Source: Novosphingobium sp. AAP83 (GTDB lineage Bacteria > Pseudomonadota > Alphaproteobacteria > Sphingomonadales > Sphingomonadaceae). From it: a stretch of 64,000 bases of DNA. Made by a program: the position numbers and the translations under genes. Shown piece by piece: positions 56,712 to 64,000 of this stretch. Every line of letters begins with the position of its first letter. The first letter of the stretch is position 1. A model generated the notes under the pieces. That model was not told the origin of the DNA, ran no database searches, and saw nothing but the letters and a program-made list of their open reading frames with translations. The DNA lies in NCBI RefSeq assembly GCF_001295795.1, contig NZ_LJHY01000003.1, forward strand, positions 124,001 to 188,000, read 5' to 3'.

Positions 56712-57680
56712 TTATACCCTGACAACACAGCGAAACCCGATGTGCGTGGTGGATGTATCGACCATTTCAGGATGGCGTGCGGCGGGGCGATAGCGCTGGC
56801 AATAATTCGCTGCGCACAAGTGTGATCCGCCTTTCAGCACCTTGCGGCCTATCTTTACGCGGGGCTGTGTCGGATCAAGGCTATCGCGCAATTTGCCGCC
56901 GCGCGGATTGCTGATCGTGCAGCACGCGTCCTTGCTTTTCTTTGCCGCCGCAGCGGGATTTTCCTGCCACCAATCGGCGGTCCATTCCCACGTATTGCCG
57001 ATCAGATCATAAAGGCCATAACCATTGGCCGGGTAAGTCCGCACCGGCGAAGTCCGCTCCCACCCGTCAAGGCACTGGTTGGCAAAGGGAAACAGGCCCT
57101 GCCAGTAGTTGGCGCGCATTTGCCCATTGGGCGCCAGTTCATCACCCCACGCATAATCCTTACCGTCAAGGCCACCGCGTGCGGCAAACTCATACTCGGC
57201 TTCGGTCGGCAGCGCCTTGCCCGCCCACTTGGCATAAGCTTCGGCATCGGCGTGGGCGATGTGCACCACCGGATGATCATCAAGCCCCGCCAAATCGCTA
57301 TCCGGCCCCAGCGGATGCTTCCAGCACGCGCCGAACACAAAGTGCCACCAGTTGGCGGGATCAGCCGTATCGACCGGCCCTGCGGTTTTGTGAAACACCA
57401 GCGATCCGGCCCGGTCCATGCCCGGCAACATGCCGGGGTAATCTTTGGGATCAGGCGCAATCTCGGCAAGCGTGATATGGCCTGTGGCATCAACAAAGCG
57501 CGCGAAATCGCGATTGGTCACAGGCACTTCATCGATCCAGAAGCTATCGACCTTCACCCGGCGCAGCGGCGCTTCCTCGGGATAGAACGTCTCCGATCCC
57601 ATGGTAAACAAGCCACCTTCAATCAGGCGCATGCCTTGATGGAGCGGTTCGGAAGTCACCCAAGGTTCTTGTCCTGTCAT
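56712..57680 (-). CDS. Formylglycine-generating enzyme family protein (SUMF1)
   Basis: A 322-residue FGE-sulfatase-domain protein that would convert a sulfatase Cys to formylglycine. Family blocks: IEGGLFTMGSETFYPEEAP, VTNRDFARFVDATGH, HPVVHIAHADAEAYAKWAGKALPTEAEYEFAARGG, GLYDLIGNTWEWTADWW. The active-site pair is kept as C289 and C294 in GGSHLCAANYCQRYRPAARH, aligned with C336/C341 of the human enzyme, so it looks like a true FGE rather than a paralogue. ATG at 57680 is chosen. No sulfatase gene is in the window. It is divergent from the OB-fold/thiolase pair. Confidence 0.9.
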   Translation of the reverse strand: MTGQEPWVTSEPLHQGMRLIEGGLFTMGSETFYPEEAPLRRVKVDSFWIDEVPVTNRDFARFVDATGHITLAEIAPDPKDYPGMLPGMDRAGSLVFHKTAGPVDTADPANWWHFVFGACWKHPLGPDSDLAGLDDHPVVHIAHADAEAYAKWAGKALPTEAEYEFAARGGLDGKDYAWGDELAPNGQMRANYWQGLFPFANQCLDGWERTSPVRTYPANGYGLYDLIGNTWEWTADWWQENPAAAAKKSKDACCTISNPRGGKLRDSLDPTQPRVKIGRKVLKGGSHLCAANYCQRYRPAARHPEMVDTSTTHIGFRCVVRV

Positions 57681-57859
57681 ACCGTGCTTAAACAGAAAAA
57701 CGTAAGTCTGGACAAGCCTTGCGGCTTTGCGCACGAAAATCTGGCAAGATGGCACCCAAGTGCTATTCCGCGCCAAATCATTGGAAAGTAGGGTAACGCT
57801 GCCCGATCAGAATCGCGCGGTTCTCGCACACCTATTCGCTTGGACAACAGGAGATCGCA

Positions 57860-58237
57860 TTGACGCAGGCCGCGCCGACATCGACGTACTTCCGCCATCT
57901 GGCGGAAGGCCGCTTTATGCTCCAGCATTCGCCCAGCACGGGTGAATGGGTCTATTACCCGCGCATGGTCGCCCCGAAAACCGGGGCTACAGATATGGTG
58001 TGGAAGCAACCAAGCGGGCTTGGCACTGTCTATGCCACCACCGTAAAGCGCGTGAAGCCGCCCGCCGCCGATGTGAACGTCGCCATCGTCGAACTGGATG
58101 AAGGCCCGCGCATGATGACCCATGTCCAAGGCATAGCGCCTGATGCCGTGCGCATCGGCATGCGCGTGCGCGCCTGCATCGTCGATGGCCCTGACGACGC
58201 CAAAATCCTTGTTTTCGAACCGGAGGCCGCAGCATGA
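57860..58237 (+). CDS. OB-fold DUF35-type protein lacking the zinc ribbon cysteines
   Basis: A 125-residue protein of the DUF35/OB-fold acyl-CoA-associated type: FRHLAEGRFMLQHSPSTGEWVYYPR then the OB part LGTVYATTVKRVKP, NVAIVELDEGPRMMTHVQG, IGMRVRACI. DUF35 proteins usually have two CxxC pairs before the OB fold; here none remain (HSPSTGEWV stands at the first). The TTG start at 57860 has AGGAG seven bases upstream. Its stop overlaps the thiolase-like gene (ATGA). Such pairs form Ltp2-ChsH2-like aldolases or thiolases. Confidence 0.85.
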   Translation: MTQAAPTSTYFRHLAEGRFMLQHSPSTGEWVYYPRMVAPKTGATDMVWKQPSGLGTVYATTVKRVKPPAADVNVAIVELDEGPRMMTHVQGIAPDAVRIGMRVRACIVDGPDDAKILVFEPEAAA

Positions 58238-59391
58238 CCACAAGTGCACACTTGCGCGGCAAAACCGCCTTCGTCGGCGCGGCAACCTTCGGCTGTGGCG
58301 AGGCTCCGGGCTATACCGCGATGGAACTGGCCGCAGAGGCCGGACGCCTGGCGGTTGAAGATGCAGGCCTCTCGCTTTCGCAGATCGACGGCCTGTTTAT
58401 CTGCCTTCCTGCAGATTTCCTCTCGGGCCTCAGCATCGCCGAATACTATGGCATCCGCCCCAAGATGACCAACAACAGCCGCACCGGCGGATCGGCCTTT
58501 TTGGGCCATGCCGAATGGGCCGCACTCGCGCTTGATGCCGGGCTGATCGATTATGCACTGATCGTCTATGGCAGCAACCAGCGCACGGGCGCGGGCAAAC
58601 TGGTCAGCGCGCAAGCACCGTCCGTTTTCGAACACCCCTATCGGCCCAACAATCCCGTTGCGTCCTATGCTCTGGCCGCATCGCGCCACATGCATGTTTA
58701 CGGCACGACATCCGAACATCTGGCATCGGTTGCCGTATCGGCGCGGCAATGGGCCAATCTCAACCCCGAAGCCTTCCGGCAGGGACCGCTGTCGATTGAC
58801 GATGTTTTGTCCACGCGCCTTGTGGCCGATCCGCTTCGCGTGGCAGATTGCTGTCTGGTCACCGATGGCGCAGCCGCCGTGGTGATGACCCGCGCTGACC
58901 GCGCGAAAGACTTGCGCAAGCCGCCGGTTTCGCTTTTGGGCACGGCCTCGGCCACATGGCATTCGGAAATCTCGCAGCTTGATGATCTCACCGTCACCGC
59001 CGCCACGGAATCGGGCGCTCGCGCCTTTGCCCAGGCAGGCCTCACCCCGGCGGATGTTGATGTGGTAAACCTCTATGATGCCTTTACCATCAACACGATC
59101 CTGTTCCTCGAAGACCTTGGTTTTTGCAAAAAGGGTGAAGGCGGCGCGTTTGTCGCCAGCGGAGCGATTGCACCGGGCGGCAGCTTGCCGGTCAATACCA
59201 ATGGTGGCGGGCTCTCGTTCTGCCACCCCGGCATGTACGGTCTTTTCACGTTGGTTGAATCCATCCGCCAATTGCGCAACGAAGCGGGCGCGCGCCAGAT
59301 CACCGGCGCAAAGATCGCATTGGCGCACAGCAATGGCGGCACCTTGTCCAGTCAGGCCACCTGCGTGATGGGGGTTGCCGAAACAGTGTAA
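58234..59391 (+). CDS. Thiolase-like protein (SCP2/Ltp2 type)
   Basis: A 385-residue thiolase-superfamily protein: GKTAFVGAATFGCGEAPG, ELAAEAGRLAVEDAGLSLSQIDGLF, ASYALAASRHMHVYGTT, DGAAAVVMTRADRA and NTNGGGLSFCHPGMYGLFTLVESIRQL. At the nucleophile position I see NNSRTGGSAFLGH, with no Cys, so it is not a classical thiolase. Ltp2-type aldolases, which cleave beta-hydroxyacyl-CoA in steroid degradation, also lack that Cys and need a DUF35 partner, as found here immediately upstream. A retro-aldol role in side-chain degradation together with the ACAD pair is plausible (inference). Confidence 0.87.
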   Translation: MTTSAHLRGKTAFVGAATFGCGEAPGYTAMELAAEAGRLAVEDAGLSLSQIDGLFICLPADFLSGLSIAEYYGIRPKMTNNSRTGGSAFLGHAEWAALALDAGLIDYALIVYGSNQRTGAGKLVSAQAPSVFEHPYRPNNPVASYALAASRHMHVYGTTSEHLASVAVSARQWANLNPEAFRQGPLSIDDVLSTRLVADPLRVADCCLVTDGAAAVVMTRADRAKDLRKPPVSLLGTASATWHSEISQLDDLTVTAATESGARAFAQAGLTPADVDVVNLYDAFTINTILFLEDLGFCKKGEGGAFVASGAIAPGGSLPVNTNGGGLSFCHPGMYGLFTLVESIRQLRNEAGARQITGAKIALAHSNGGTLSSQATCVMGVAETV

Positions 59392-59445
59392 AGCCGGTCA
59401 CTGTCCGGCCAAAGCGGAAGCACTGCTGCGCCCTACGGCCATATT

Positions 59446-59467
59446 TCGATAATTCTCGAATTATCGA
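59446..59467. promoter_or_regulatory. Perfect palindrome, candidate ArsR operator
   Basis: Arms TCGATAATTC (59446-59455) and GAATTATCGA (59458-59467) are perfect inverted repeats separated by TC. They lie 52-73 bases upstream of the arsR start. The AT-rich ten-base arms fit ArsR/SmtB operators. Confidence 0.75.
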
Positions 59468-59518
59468 TTGACTCATGCTCGTGCGCATGTACTTCATCAA
59501 CTTGCAAAAGGTGCAAGC

Positions 59519-59881
59519 ATGAACGAACTCGCCCCCCAAGACCACGCGATCGAAGCCCTCGCCGCCCTCGCCCACGAAACGCGCCTTGCGGTATTCCGCA
59601 TGTTGGTGAAGGCCGGCCCTGGTGGCCTAATCGCCGGTGCCATCGCGGAAAAGCAGGGCGTTCCGCCCTCCACCATGTCGCATCATCTGGCCACGCTGGA
59701 ACACGCGGGCCTCGTGCAATCAACCCGGACAAGCCGCCTGATCCACTACCGCGCCGACTACCCCGGCATGCGCCGCCTGCTTGTCTTCCTGCTTGCAGAC
59801 TGCTGCCAGGGCGCGCCCGAAATGTGTGGCGATCTGTTCGCCGATCTGAACTGCCCCCCAACCCCGCTTTGCAACGCTTGA
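59519..59881 (+). CDS. arsR: ArsR-family arsenic-responsive repressor
   Basis: A 120-residue winged helix-turn-helix repressor: ALAHETRLAVFRMLVKAGPGG, VPPSTMSHHLATLEHAGLVQSTRTSRLIHYRAD. Cysteines C95, C96, C103, C112 and C118 near the C-terminus (LADCCQGAPEMC) should sense As(III), unlike the helix-5 CVC site of the plasmid R773 ArsR. Start ATG at 59519, with AAGG upstream. It leads arsR-arsC-acr3-arsH and probably binds the palindrome at 59446-59467. Confidence 0.93.
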   Translation: MNELAPQDHAIEALAALAHETRLAVFRMLVKAGPGGLIAGAIAEKQGVPPSTMSHHLATLEHAGLVQSTRTSRLIHYRADYPGMRRLLVFLLADCCQGAPEMCGDLFADLNCPPTPLCNA

Positions 59882-59888
59882 GGACACA

Positions 59889-60320
59889 ATGGCTGACATC
59901 ATCATCTACCATAACCCCGAATGCGGCACCTCGCGCAACACTCTGGCGATGATCCGCAACGCCGGAATCGAACCGCATGTGGTCGAATATCTCAAGACAC
60001 CGCCCTCGCGCGCCATGCTCGAAAACCTGATCGCCCGCGCCGCCATCCCCGCACGCGCGCTGCTGCGCGAAAAGGGTACGCCCTTTGCCGAACTTGGCCT
60101 TGCCAACCCCGATCTGACCGACGCGCAACTGACCGAGGCGATGATCGAACACCCGATCCTGATCAACCGCCCGCTGGTCGTATCCCCCCTCGGCGTAAAG
60201 CTGTGCCGTCCTTCCGAAGAAGTGCTCGATCTTCTTCCCGAAGCCCAGCGCGCCGCCTTTGCCAAGGAAGACGGCGAACTGGTGATCGATGCCGCTGGCA
60301 ACCGCGTAACGGCCCGATAA
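59889..60320 (+). CDS. arsC: Arsenate reductase (glutaredoxin-dependent)
   Basis: A 143-residue ArsC of the E. coli plasmid type, reducing arsenate to arsenite with glutathione/glutaredoxin. The catalytic Cys12 lies in [34 protein letters not shown] is the conserved Arg-containing arsenate site. It starts seven bases after arsR and ends in TAATG overlapping acr3. Confidence 0.95.
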   Translation: MADIIIYHNPECGTSRNTLAMIRNAGIEPHVVEYLKTPPSRAMLENLIARAAIPARALLREKGTPFAELGLANPDLTDAQLTEAMIEHPILINRPLVVSPLGVKLCRPSEEVLDLLPEAQRAAFAKEDGELVIDAAGNRVTAR

Positions 60321-61408
60321 TGAACGGGACCAAACCAGCCGCTGGCAAACCTGAACGCCTGTCGTTCCTGGATCGCTACCTGACGCTCTGGATATTCCTC
60401 GCCATGGCCACTGGCGTCGGCTTGGGATCTGCTTTTGACGGCTTGCCGAAGGCGATTGATGCCATGTCATGGGGCTCCACCAATATCCCCATCGCTGTCG
60501 GCCTGATCCTGATGATGTACCCGCCCCTTGCCCGCGTGCGGTACAACGAACTGCCCCGCGTGTTTGAAGACAAGCGGGTACTGGCAATCTCTTTGGTCCA
60601 GAACTGGATCATCGGCCCGGTGCTGATGTTTGCACTGGCGGTGCTTTTCCTGTCGGACAAGCCGGAATACATGACCGGACTGATCCTGATCGGCCTTGCC
60701 CGTTGCATCGCGATGGTGATCGTGTGGAATCAGTTGGCGAAGGGTGACAACCAGTACGTCGCCGCGCTTGTTGCGTTCAACTCGATATTCCAGATCCTGT
60801 TCTTCAGCATCTATGCGTGGTTTTTCTTATCGTTCCTGCCACCGCTGCTGGGGCTTGAGGGCAGTGTTATAAACGTCGGCTTCGGGACCATTGCCGAAGC
60901 CGTAATGATCTACCTTGGCATTCCCTTCCTTGCCGGATTCCTGACCCGCCAATGGCTGGCAAAGGCAAAGGGCGACGAGTGGTACGAAAAGACCTTCCTG
61001 CCCCGCATTGGCCCGATCACGCTGATCGCATTGCTATTCACCATCGTTGCCATGTTCAGCCTCAAAGGCCGCGACATCGTGACCTTGCCCGGTGACACGA
61101 TCCGCATCGCCATTCCGCTCACGATCTATTTCGTGGTCCAGTTCACGATCAGCTTCTTCATGGGCAAACTGATCGCCAGCGATTATCCGCGCACCACGGC
61201 AGTGGCCTTTACTGCGGCCGGTAACAATTTCGAACTGGCAATTGCCGTTGCCATCGCGGCATTCGGCCTCGCCTCGCCGGTTGCATTTGCTGCTGTTATC
61301 GGCCCGCTGGTGGAAGTACCGGTGCTGATCCTGCTGGTGAACGTCGCGTTCTGGTTCGGGAAGCGCTGGTTTCCAGACACTGTGCCGCCACGAGGCTTTG
61401 GAGCGTGA
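60320..61408 (+). CDS. ACR3-family arsenite efflux permease
   Basis: A 362-residue, ten-helix permease of the ACR3/ArsB (yeast Arr3) family that exports arsenite. Hallmarks: [35 protein letters not shown], the conserved Cys in [20 protein letters not shown], and [23 protein letters not shown] at 60320 overlaps the arsC stop. An extended in-frame stretch upstream overlaps arsC in another frame and is not coding. Confidence 0.95.
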   Translation: MNGTKPAAGKPERLSFLDRYLTLWIFLAMATGVGLGSAFDGLPKAIDAMSWGSTNIPIAVGLILMMYPPLARVRYNELPRVFEDKRVLAISLVQNWIIGPVLMFALAVLFLSDKPEYMTGLILIGLARCIAMVIVWNQLAKGDNQYVAALVAFNSIFQILFFSIYAWFFLSFLPPLLGLEGSVINVGFGTIAEAVMIYLGIPFLAGFLTRQWLAKAKGDEWYEKTFLPRIGPITLIALLFTIVAMFSLKGRDIVTLPGDTIRIAIPLTIYFVVQFTISFFMGKLIASDYPRTTAVAFTAAGNNFELAIAVAIAAFGLASPVAFAAVIGPLVEVPVLILLVNVAFWFGKRWFPDTVPPRGFGA

Positions 61409-62169
61409 CAACCGTGACATTCGAACGCCTGCGCCACCTTGCCGATCCCGACCACCTGCCCACTCTGAAGGCACAATACGCGCAACCCAAACCTGCCGCA
61501 GGTTTGGGTGATCTTGATCCGCCACCGCGCATTCTGCTGCTTTACGGCTCCTTGCGCGAACGCTCTTATTCACGGCTGGTGGTCGAGGAGGCCGCGAGGC
61601 TGCTGCAATACTTTGGTTGTGATACGCGCATCTTCGATCCGTCAGACCTGCCGCTGCCCGATCAGGTGAAGGATGATGATCACCCCGCCGTCGCTGAATT
61701 GCGCGCCCATTCGCTGTGGTCTGAAGGTCAGGTCTGGTGCAGCCCGGAACGCCATGGCCAGATCACCGGCATCATGAAAACGCAGATCGACCATCTGCCA
61801 CTGGCCTATAAAGGGATGCGCCCGACTCAGGGCCGGACATTGGCGGTGATGCAGGTGAGTGCCGGTTCGCAATCATTCAACAGCGTCAACACTCTGCGCA
61901 TCCTTGGCCGCTGGATGCGGATGTTCACGATTCCGAACCAGTCCTCGGTCGCCAAGGCCTATGAGGAGTTTGACGATGCCGGGCGGATGAAACCCTCGGC
62001 CTATTACGACCGGATCGTCGATGTGGTTGAAGAGCTTGTGCGGTTCACAGTGCTGATGCGCCCGCATGCCGCCCATTTGGTAGACCGTTACTCCGAACGC
62101 AAAGACCGTAACGAACCGGTTGCCACCCCCGCCGAAGCCGCAGGACTTGTGTCTAAACCTGCTGCTTAG
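61405..62169 (+). CDS. arsH: ArsH NADPH-dependent flavoprotein
   Basis: A 254-residue flavodoxin-like oxidoreductase that oxidises trivalent organoarsenicals. FMN site: [26 protein letters not shown]; further ArsH blocks: [40 protein letters not shown] and [26 protein letters not shown]. The start is GTG at 61405, overlapping the acr3 stop (GTGA). It is the last ars gene. Directly after its stop the same frame stays open into a TonB-receptor remnant. Confidence 0.95.
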   Translation: MTTVTFERLRHLADPDHLPTLKAQYAQPKPAAGLGDLDPPPRILLLYGSLRERSYSRLVVEEAARLLQYFGCDTRIFDPSDLPLPDQVKDDDHPAVAELRAHSLWSEGQVWCSPERHGQITGIMKTQIDHLPLAYKGMRPTQGRTLAVMQVSAGSQSFNSVNTLRILGRWMRMFTIPNQSSVAKAYEEFDDAGRMKPSAYYDRIVDVVEELVRFTVLMRPHAAHLVDRYSERKDRNEPVATPAEAAGLVSKPAA

Positions 62170-62562
62170 CCAAGCGGTGGTCCGGGGGGCAGCGGGAAGC
62201 GCGATCGTGGCGAACTTCCCCTCGCTGGCGAAACGGCCTTGGGCGCTGAATATCGCAAGGAATCAGTCGCTGGTACGAAATGCCAAACCGGCTGCCCGGC
62301 CTCGACCGCAGACTTCCGCACGATCAATACCAACAAGATCGCGGGCCAGTGGTATCTTGATGCATCGTTGACCAAGCGTTTTGCCGTTGCCGGAACCGAT
62401 GCGGAAGTGTTCTTATACGTCCGCAATCTGTTCAACAGCGATCCTGTACTGGTCGGTAATGGCCCGACAGGCGATAACACGCCTGCATACCCGCAAACCA
62501 ATCGCAACTTGTACGATGTGCTGGGCCGGGTCTTCCGTTTGGGCGTTCGCCTGAAAATCTAG
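62170..62562 (+). pseudogene. TonB-dependent receptor remnant
   Basis: The frame after arsH is open for 131 codons without a start in place. It encodes a mid-barrel string (ETALGAEYRKESVAG) joined directly to the last barrel strands (KIAGQWYLDASLTKRFAVAG, AEVFLYVRNLFNSDP, LYDVLGRVFRLGVRLKI). A full receptor is 700 residues or more; signal peptide, plug and most of the barrel are missing, so this is an internally deleted 3' fragment. Confidence 0.82.
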
Positions 62563-62572
62563 CTGAAGCCAA

Positions 62573-63178
62573 GGCCGGAGTGGCACGCCCAAGCGCCAAC
62601 TGCCCTGAAAACCGAAGCAGCAGCACTGATCGATGGCAATGCCAAACTGGTTCAGGAGATGGTCGATTCCGTATTCAGCTTTCAGGAACCGGGCTTTCGA
62701 GAATTCCAGACGGCGGACTATCTGACCGGCATCCTTGAAAAGAACGGCTTTACGATCACAAAGGGCGTTGCGGGTATCCCGTCTGCGTGGACCGCAACAT
62801 GGAGCAATGGCGAAGGACCCGTCGTGGCTCTGGGGTCTGACGTTGATGGCTTGCTTGGCCTGTCGCAAATGCCGGGCGTTCCCGGAATCAAGCCAATGGT
62901 TCCCGGAGCCCCCGGCCATGGCGATGACCGTGCTCGATGTGATGACCACGCCAAAGCTGATGAGCGATGCCAAGACCTATTTCAAGACCGTGCAGATGAA
63001 AGACGAAAAGTACGATCCTGTACTCACTCCCGAAGATCAGCCAGCAATCCACCTCAACAAGGAATTGATGGAGCGCATCCGGCCCGAGCTTAAAAAGTTC
63101 AATTACGATCCGGCCAAGTATCCGCCATATCTCGTTCAGCTTGGCGTCAATTATCCGATTCTGATAGCACAACCTTAA
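62573..63178 (+). pseudogene. M20 peptidase / AbgB-like amidohydrolase remnant with internal deletion
   Basis: The N-terminal part (62659 onward) reads like AbgB-type M20 hydrolases: SVFSFQEPGFREFQTADYL, GIPSAWTATWSNGEGPVVALGSDVDG, and PGAPGHG, where the metal-binding His motif would follow. At about 62915-62930 the frame changes, and the next frame gives the family's C-terminal tail (MTVLDVMTTPKLMSDAKTYF, HLNKELMERIRPELKKF). About 300 residues of a roughly 500-residue enzyme are missing, including most metal ligands. Confidence 0.82.
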
Positions 63179-63185
63179 GGCTGCA

Positions 63186-63219
63186 AAGGCCCGGTGTCAC
63201 AGCAATGGCACCGGGCCTT
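63186..63219. terminator. Hairpin after the M20 remnant
   Basis: Eleven-pair stem AAGGCCCGGTG/CACCGGGCCTT with a 12-base loop. The T-run is short (TT), so termination strength is uncertain. Confidence 0.55.
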
Positions 63220-63301
63220 CACATGGATCGTCAAAACTTCGGAGCGGTGCGCCCCATGCCGGATTTCCCCGTGCCGTTGTGCAGGGTGCCCCAAGCGCCC
63301 G

Positions 63302-63688
63302 TCAGGCTGCTACCCGCCGGAATACGCTCTGCAATTCTTCAACACTGGCTTTGGCAATCGCACCCTGACTGACGTCGTCGGGCGACCAATGCCACGTGTG
63401 GGAGGGATCATGCAGCATCGCCCAATCCGGGAACATCCGACTTGCAACTTCCGACCGGCTCAAAAGCTTCACTTCCAAATGGCGTGGATCAGCCGCAATG
63501 CGTTCAAACAGCGAATCGATTGCTTGCGCCGGCCCTTCCAGCATTTGCAGATAGATGTCCTGCCGACAAATCAGCGCCCCTGTTAACCCATGCTGCGGAT
63601 TGTTGCGCCGCGCCGTGGCGAGTATCCCCGAGAGCGTTGCGCTGTCATACCCAAAAGGCTGAGACATATAGATCAATTGCGTAATCAT
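63302..63688 (-). CDS. BLUF-domain blue-light photoreceptor
   Basis: A 128-residue single-domain BLUF protein that binds FAD and switches its hydrogen bonds in blue light. The key residues are in place: Tyr7 (LIYMSQ), Asn30 (ARRNNPQHGLTGAL), Gln48 (YLQMLEG) and Trp89 (FPDWAML). The C-terminal helices take up the last 30 residues; there is no effector domain, so it must act through a partner. ATG at 63688 with AGAGG upstream is preferred to a TTG at 63706. About 250 bases separate it from the next gene, on the opposite strand. Confidence 0.92.
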   Translation of the reverse strand: MITQLIYMSQPFGYDSATLSGILATARRNNPQHGLTGALICRQDIYLQMLEGPAQAIDSLFERIAADPRHLEVKLLSRSEVASRMFPDWAMLHDPSHTWHWSPDDVSQGAIAKASVEELQSVFRRVAA

Positions 63689-63936
63689 GGCTTGAACCCT
63701 CTCCAATGGGCGGATGCTAAACTATTGAATAGGCTGCAACAAGCTCGCTGCGTTGTGCTATATCAATGGGTATATGGCAATATTGCAGCGCAGCATTGAG
63801 CTGTTAACAGTATTACCCAACCAATATATTCCCTTGCCCCTTTGGGCAGGTTTTTGATCTGCCCTCGACAGAGGTACGCGGTTGTGTTGTCTTGTCGAGG
63901 CAGATTACGGCATCGGTACAAAAAAAGGGAAGCACC

Positions 63937-64000
63937 ATGGGACAGGCGGCCAAGGCGGCATTTCCGGCGATTGACCGGCAGAGCCTTCACAGGCTTGAAA
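63937..64000 (+). CDS. Start of an unidentified gene (cut by the right edge)
   Basis: An ATG at 63937 follows a good ribosome site (AAAGGGAAG). Only 21 codons are visible (MGQAAKAAFPAIDRQSLHRL and one more). There is not enough to name a family. Confidence 0.5.
   Translation, partial: MGQAAKAAFPAIDRQSLHRLE

Noticed and set aside
59921..60319. Upstream extension of the acr3 frame
   Set aside because: Overlaps arsC in another frame; ACR3 proteins begin at the ATG at 60320.
63220..63301. Frame on the minus strand with GAWGTLHNGTGKSGMG
   Set aside because: Looks protein-like but has no start and overlaps the end of the BLUF gene; too short to support.

Overview
The window reads as chromosomal DNA of a Sphingomonadales alphaproteobacterium, most likely Novosphingobium or a close relative. 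The evidence is LigM- and LigE-type lignin-aromatic genes, an AraC-type PobR beside PobA, an F1 ATP synthase operon in the order delta-alpha-gamma-beta-epsilon with a short epsilon, an aerobic CobT, and intergenic palindromic repeats of the kind common in sphingomonads. GC is high throughout; AT-rich stretches are limited to promoter regions.

Layout. 0-10 kb: cobT (cut by the left edge), transaldolase, a DUF4197 lipoprotein, priA, an Fe-S (6-4) photolyase, a CPBP membrane protease coupled to ada, and a membrane trypsin-like protease. 10.3-15.2 kb: atpHAGDC. 15.5-20.3 kb: an aromatic-catabolism block with a LigM-like tetrahydrofolate O-demethylase, a LigE/LigP-like glutathione beta-etherase and, on the other strand, an operon of a core MetE-like methyltransferase, a SnoaL-like protein and an IclR regulator. 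20.7-26.6 kb: a secreted DUF6454-like protein, two lipoproteins, a HigBA-type toxin-antitoxin pair, rluE and a GGDEF-EAL protein. 26.7-32 kb: pobR/pobA, an atypical response regulator and a two-gene unit of a phytanoyl-CoA dioxygenase-like protein and a TylF-like methyltransferase. 32-37 kb: a TonB receptor, a beta-helix lipoprotein and a TPR protein, with Pho-box-like repeats in the promoter. 37-40 kb: uxuB-uxaC for glucuronate. 40-41.7 kb: small proteins. 41.7-53.9 kb: a tightly overlapping operon of a two-partner-secretion transporter (TpsB), a 2467-residue filamentous-haemagglutinin-like TpsA and an exported CHAT-domain (caspase-like) protein. 54.5-59.4 kb: an acyl-CoA dehydrogenase pair, a formylglycine-generating enzyme, and an OB-fold/thiolase-like pair resembling Ltp2-type aldolases. 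59.4-62.2 kb: arsR-arsC-acr3-arsH. 62.2-63.2 kb: two adjacent decayed genes. 63.3-64 kb: a BLUF photoreceptor and the start of another gene.

How the parts fit. Several blocks are consistent with life on plant-derived carbon: O-demethylation and beta-aryl-ether cleavage of lignin aromatics, p-hydroxybenzoate to protocatechuate, hexuronate isomerisation and reduction, and CoA side-chain degradation. The most notable candidates for new biology are the TpsB-TpsA-CHAT operon, the LigM/LigE/MetE-like neighbourhood, and the Pho-box-like control of the beta-helix lipoprotein/TonB pair. All functional statements come from recognising family features by eye; no database search was run.
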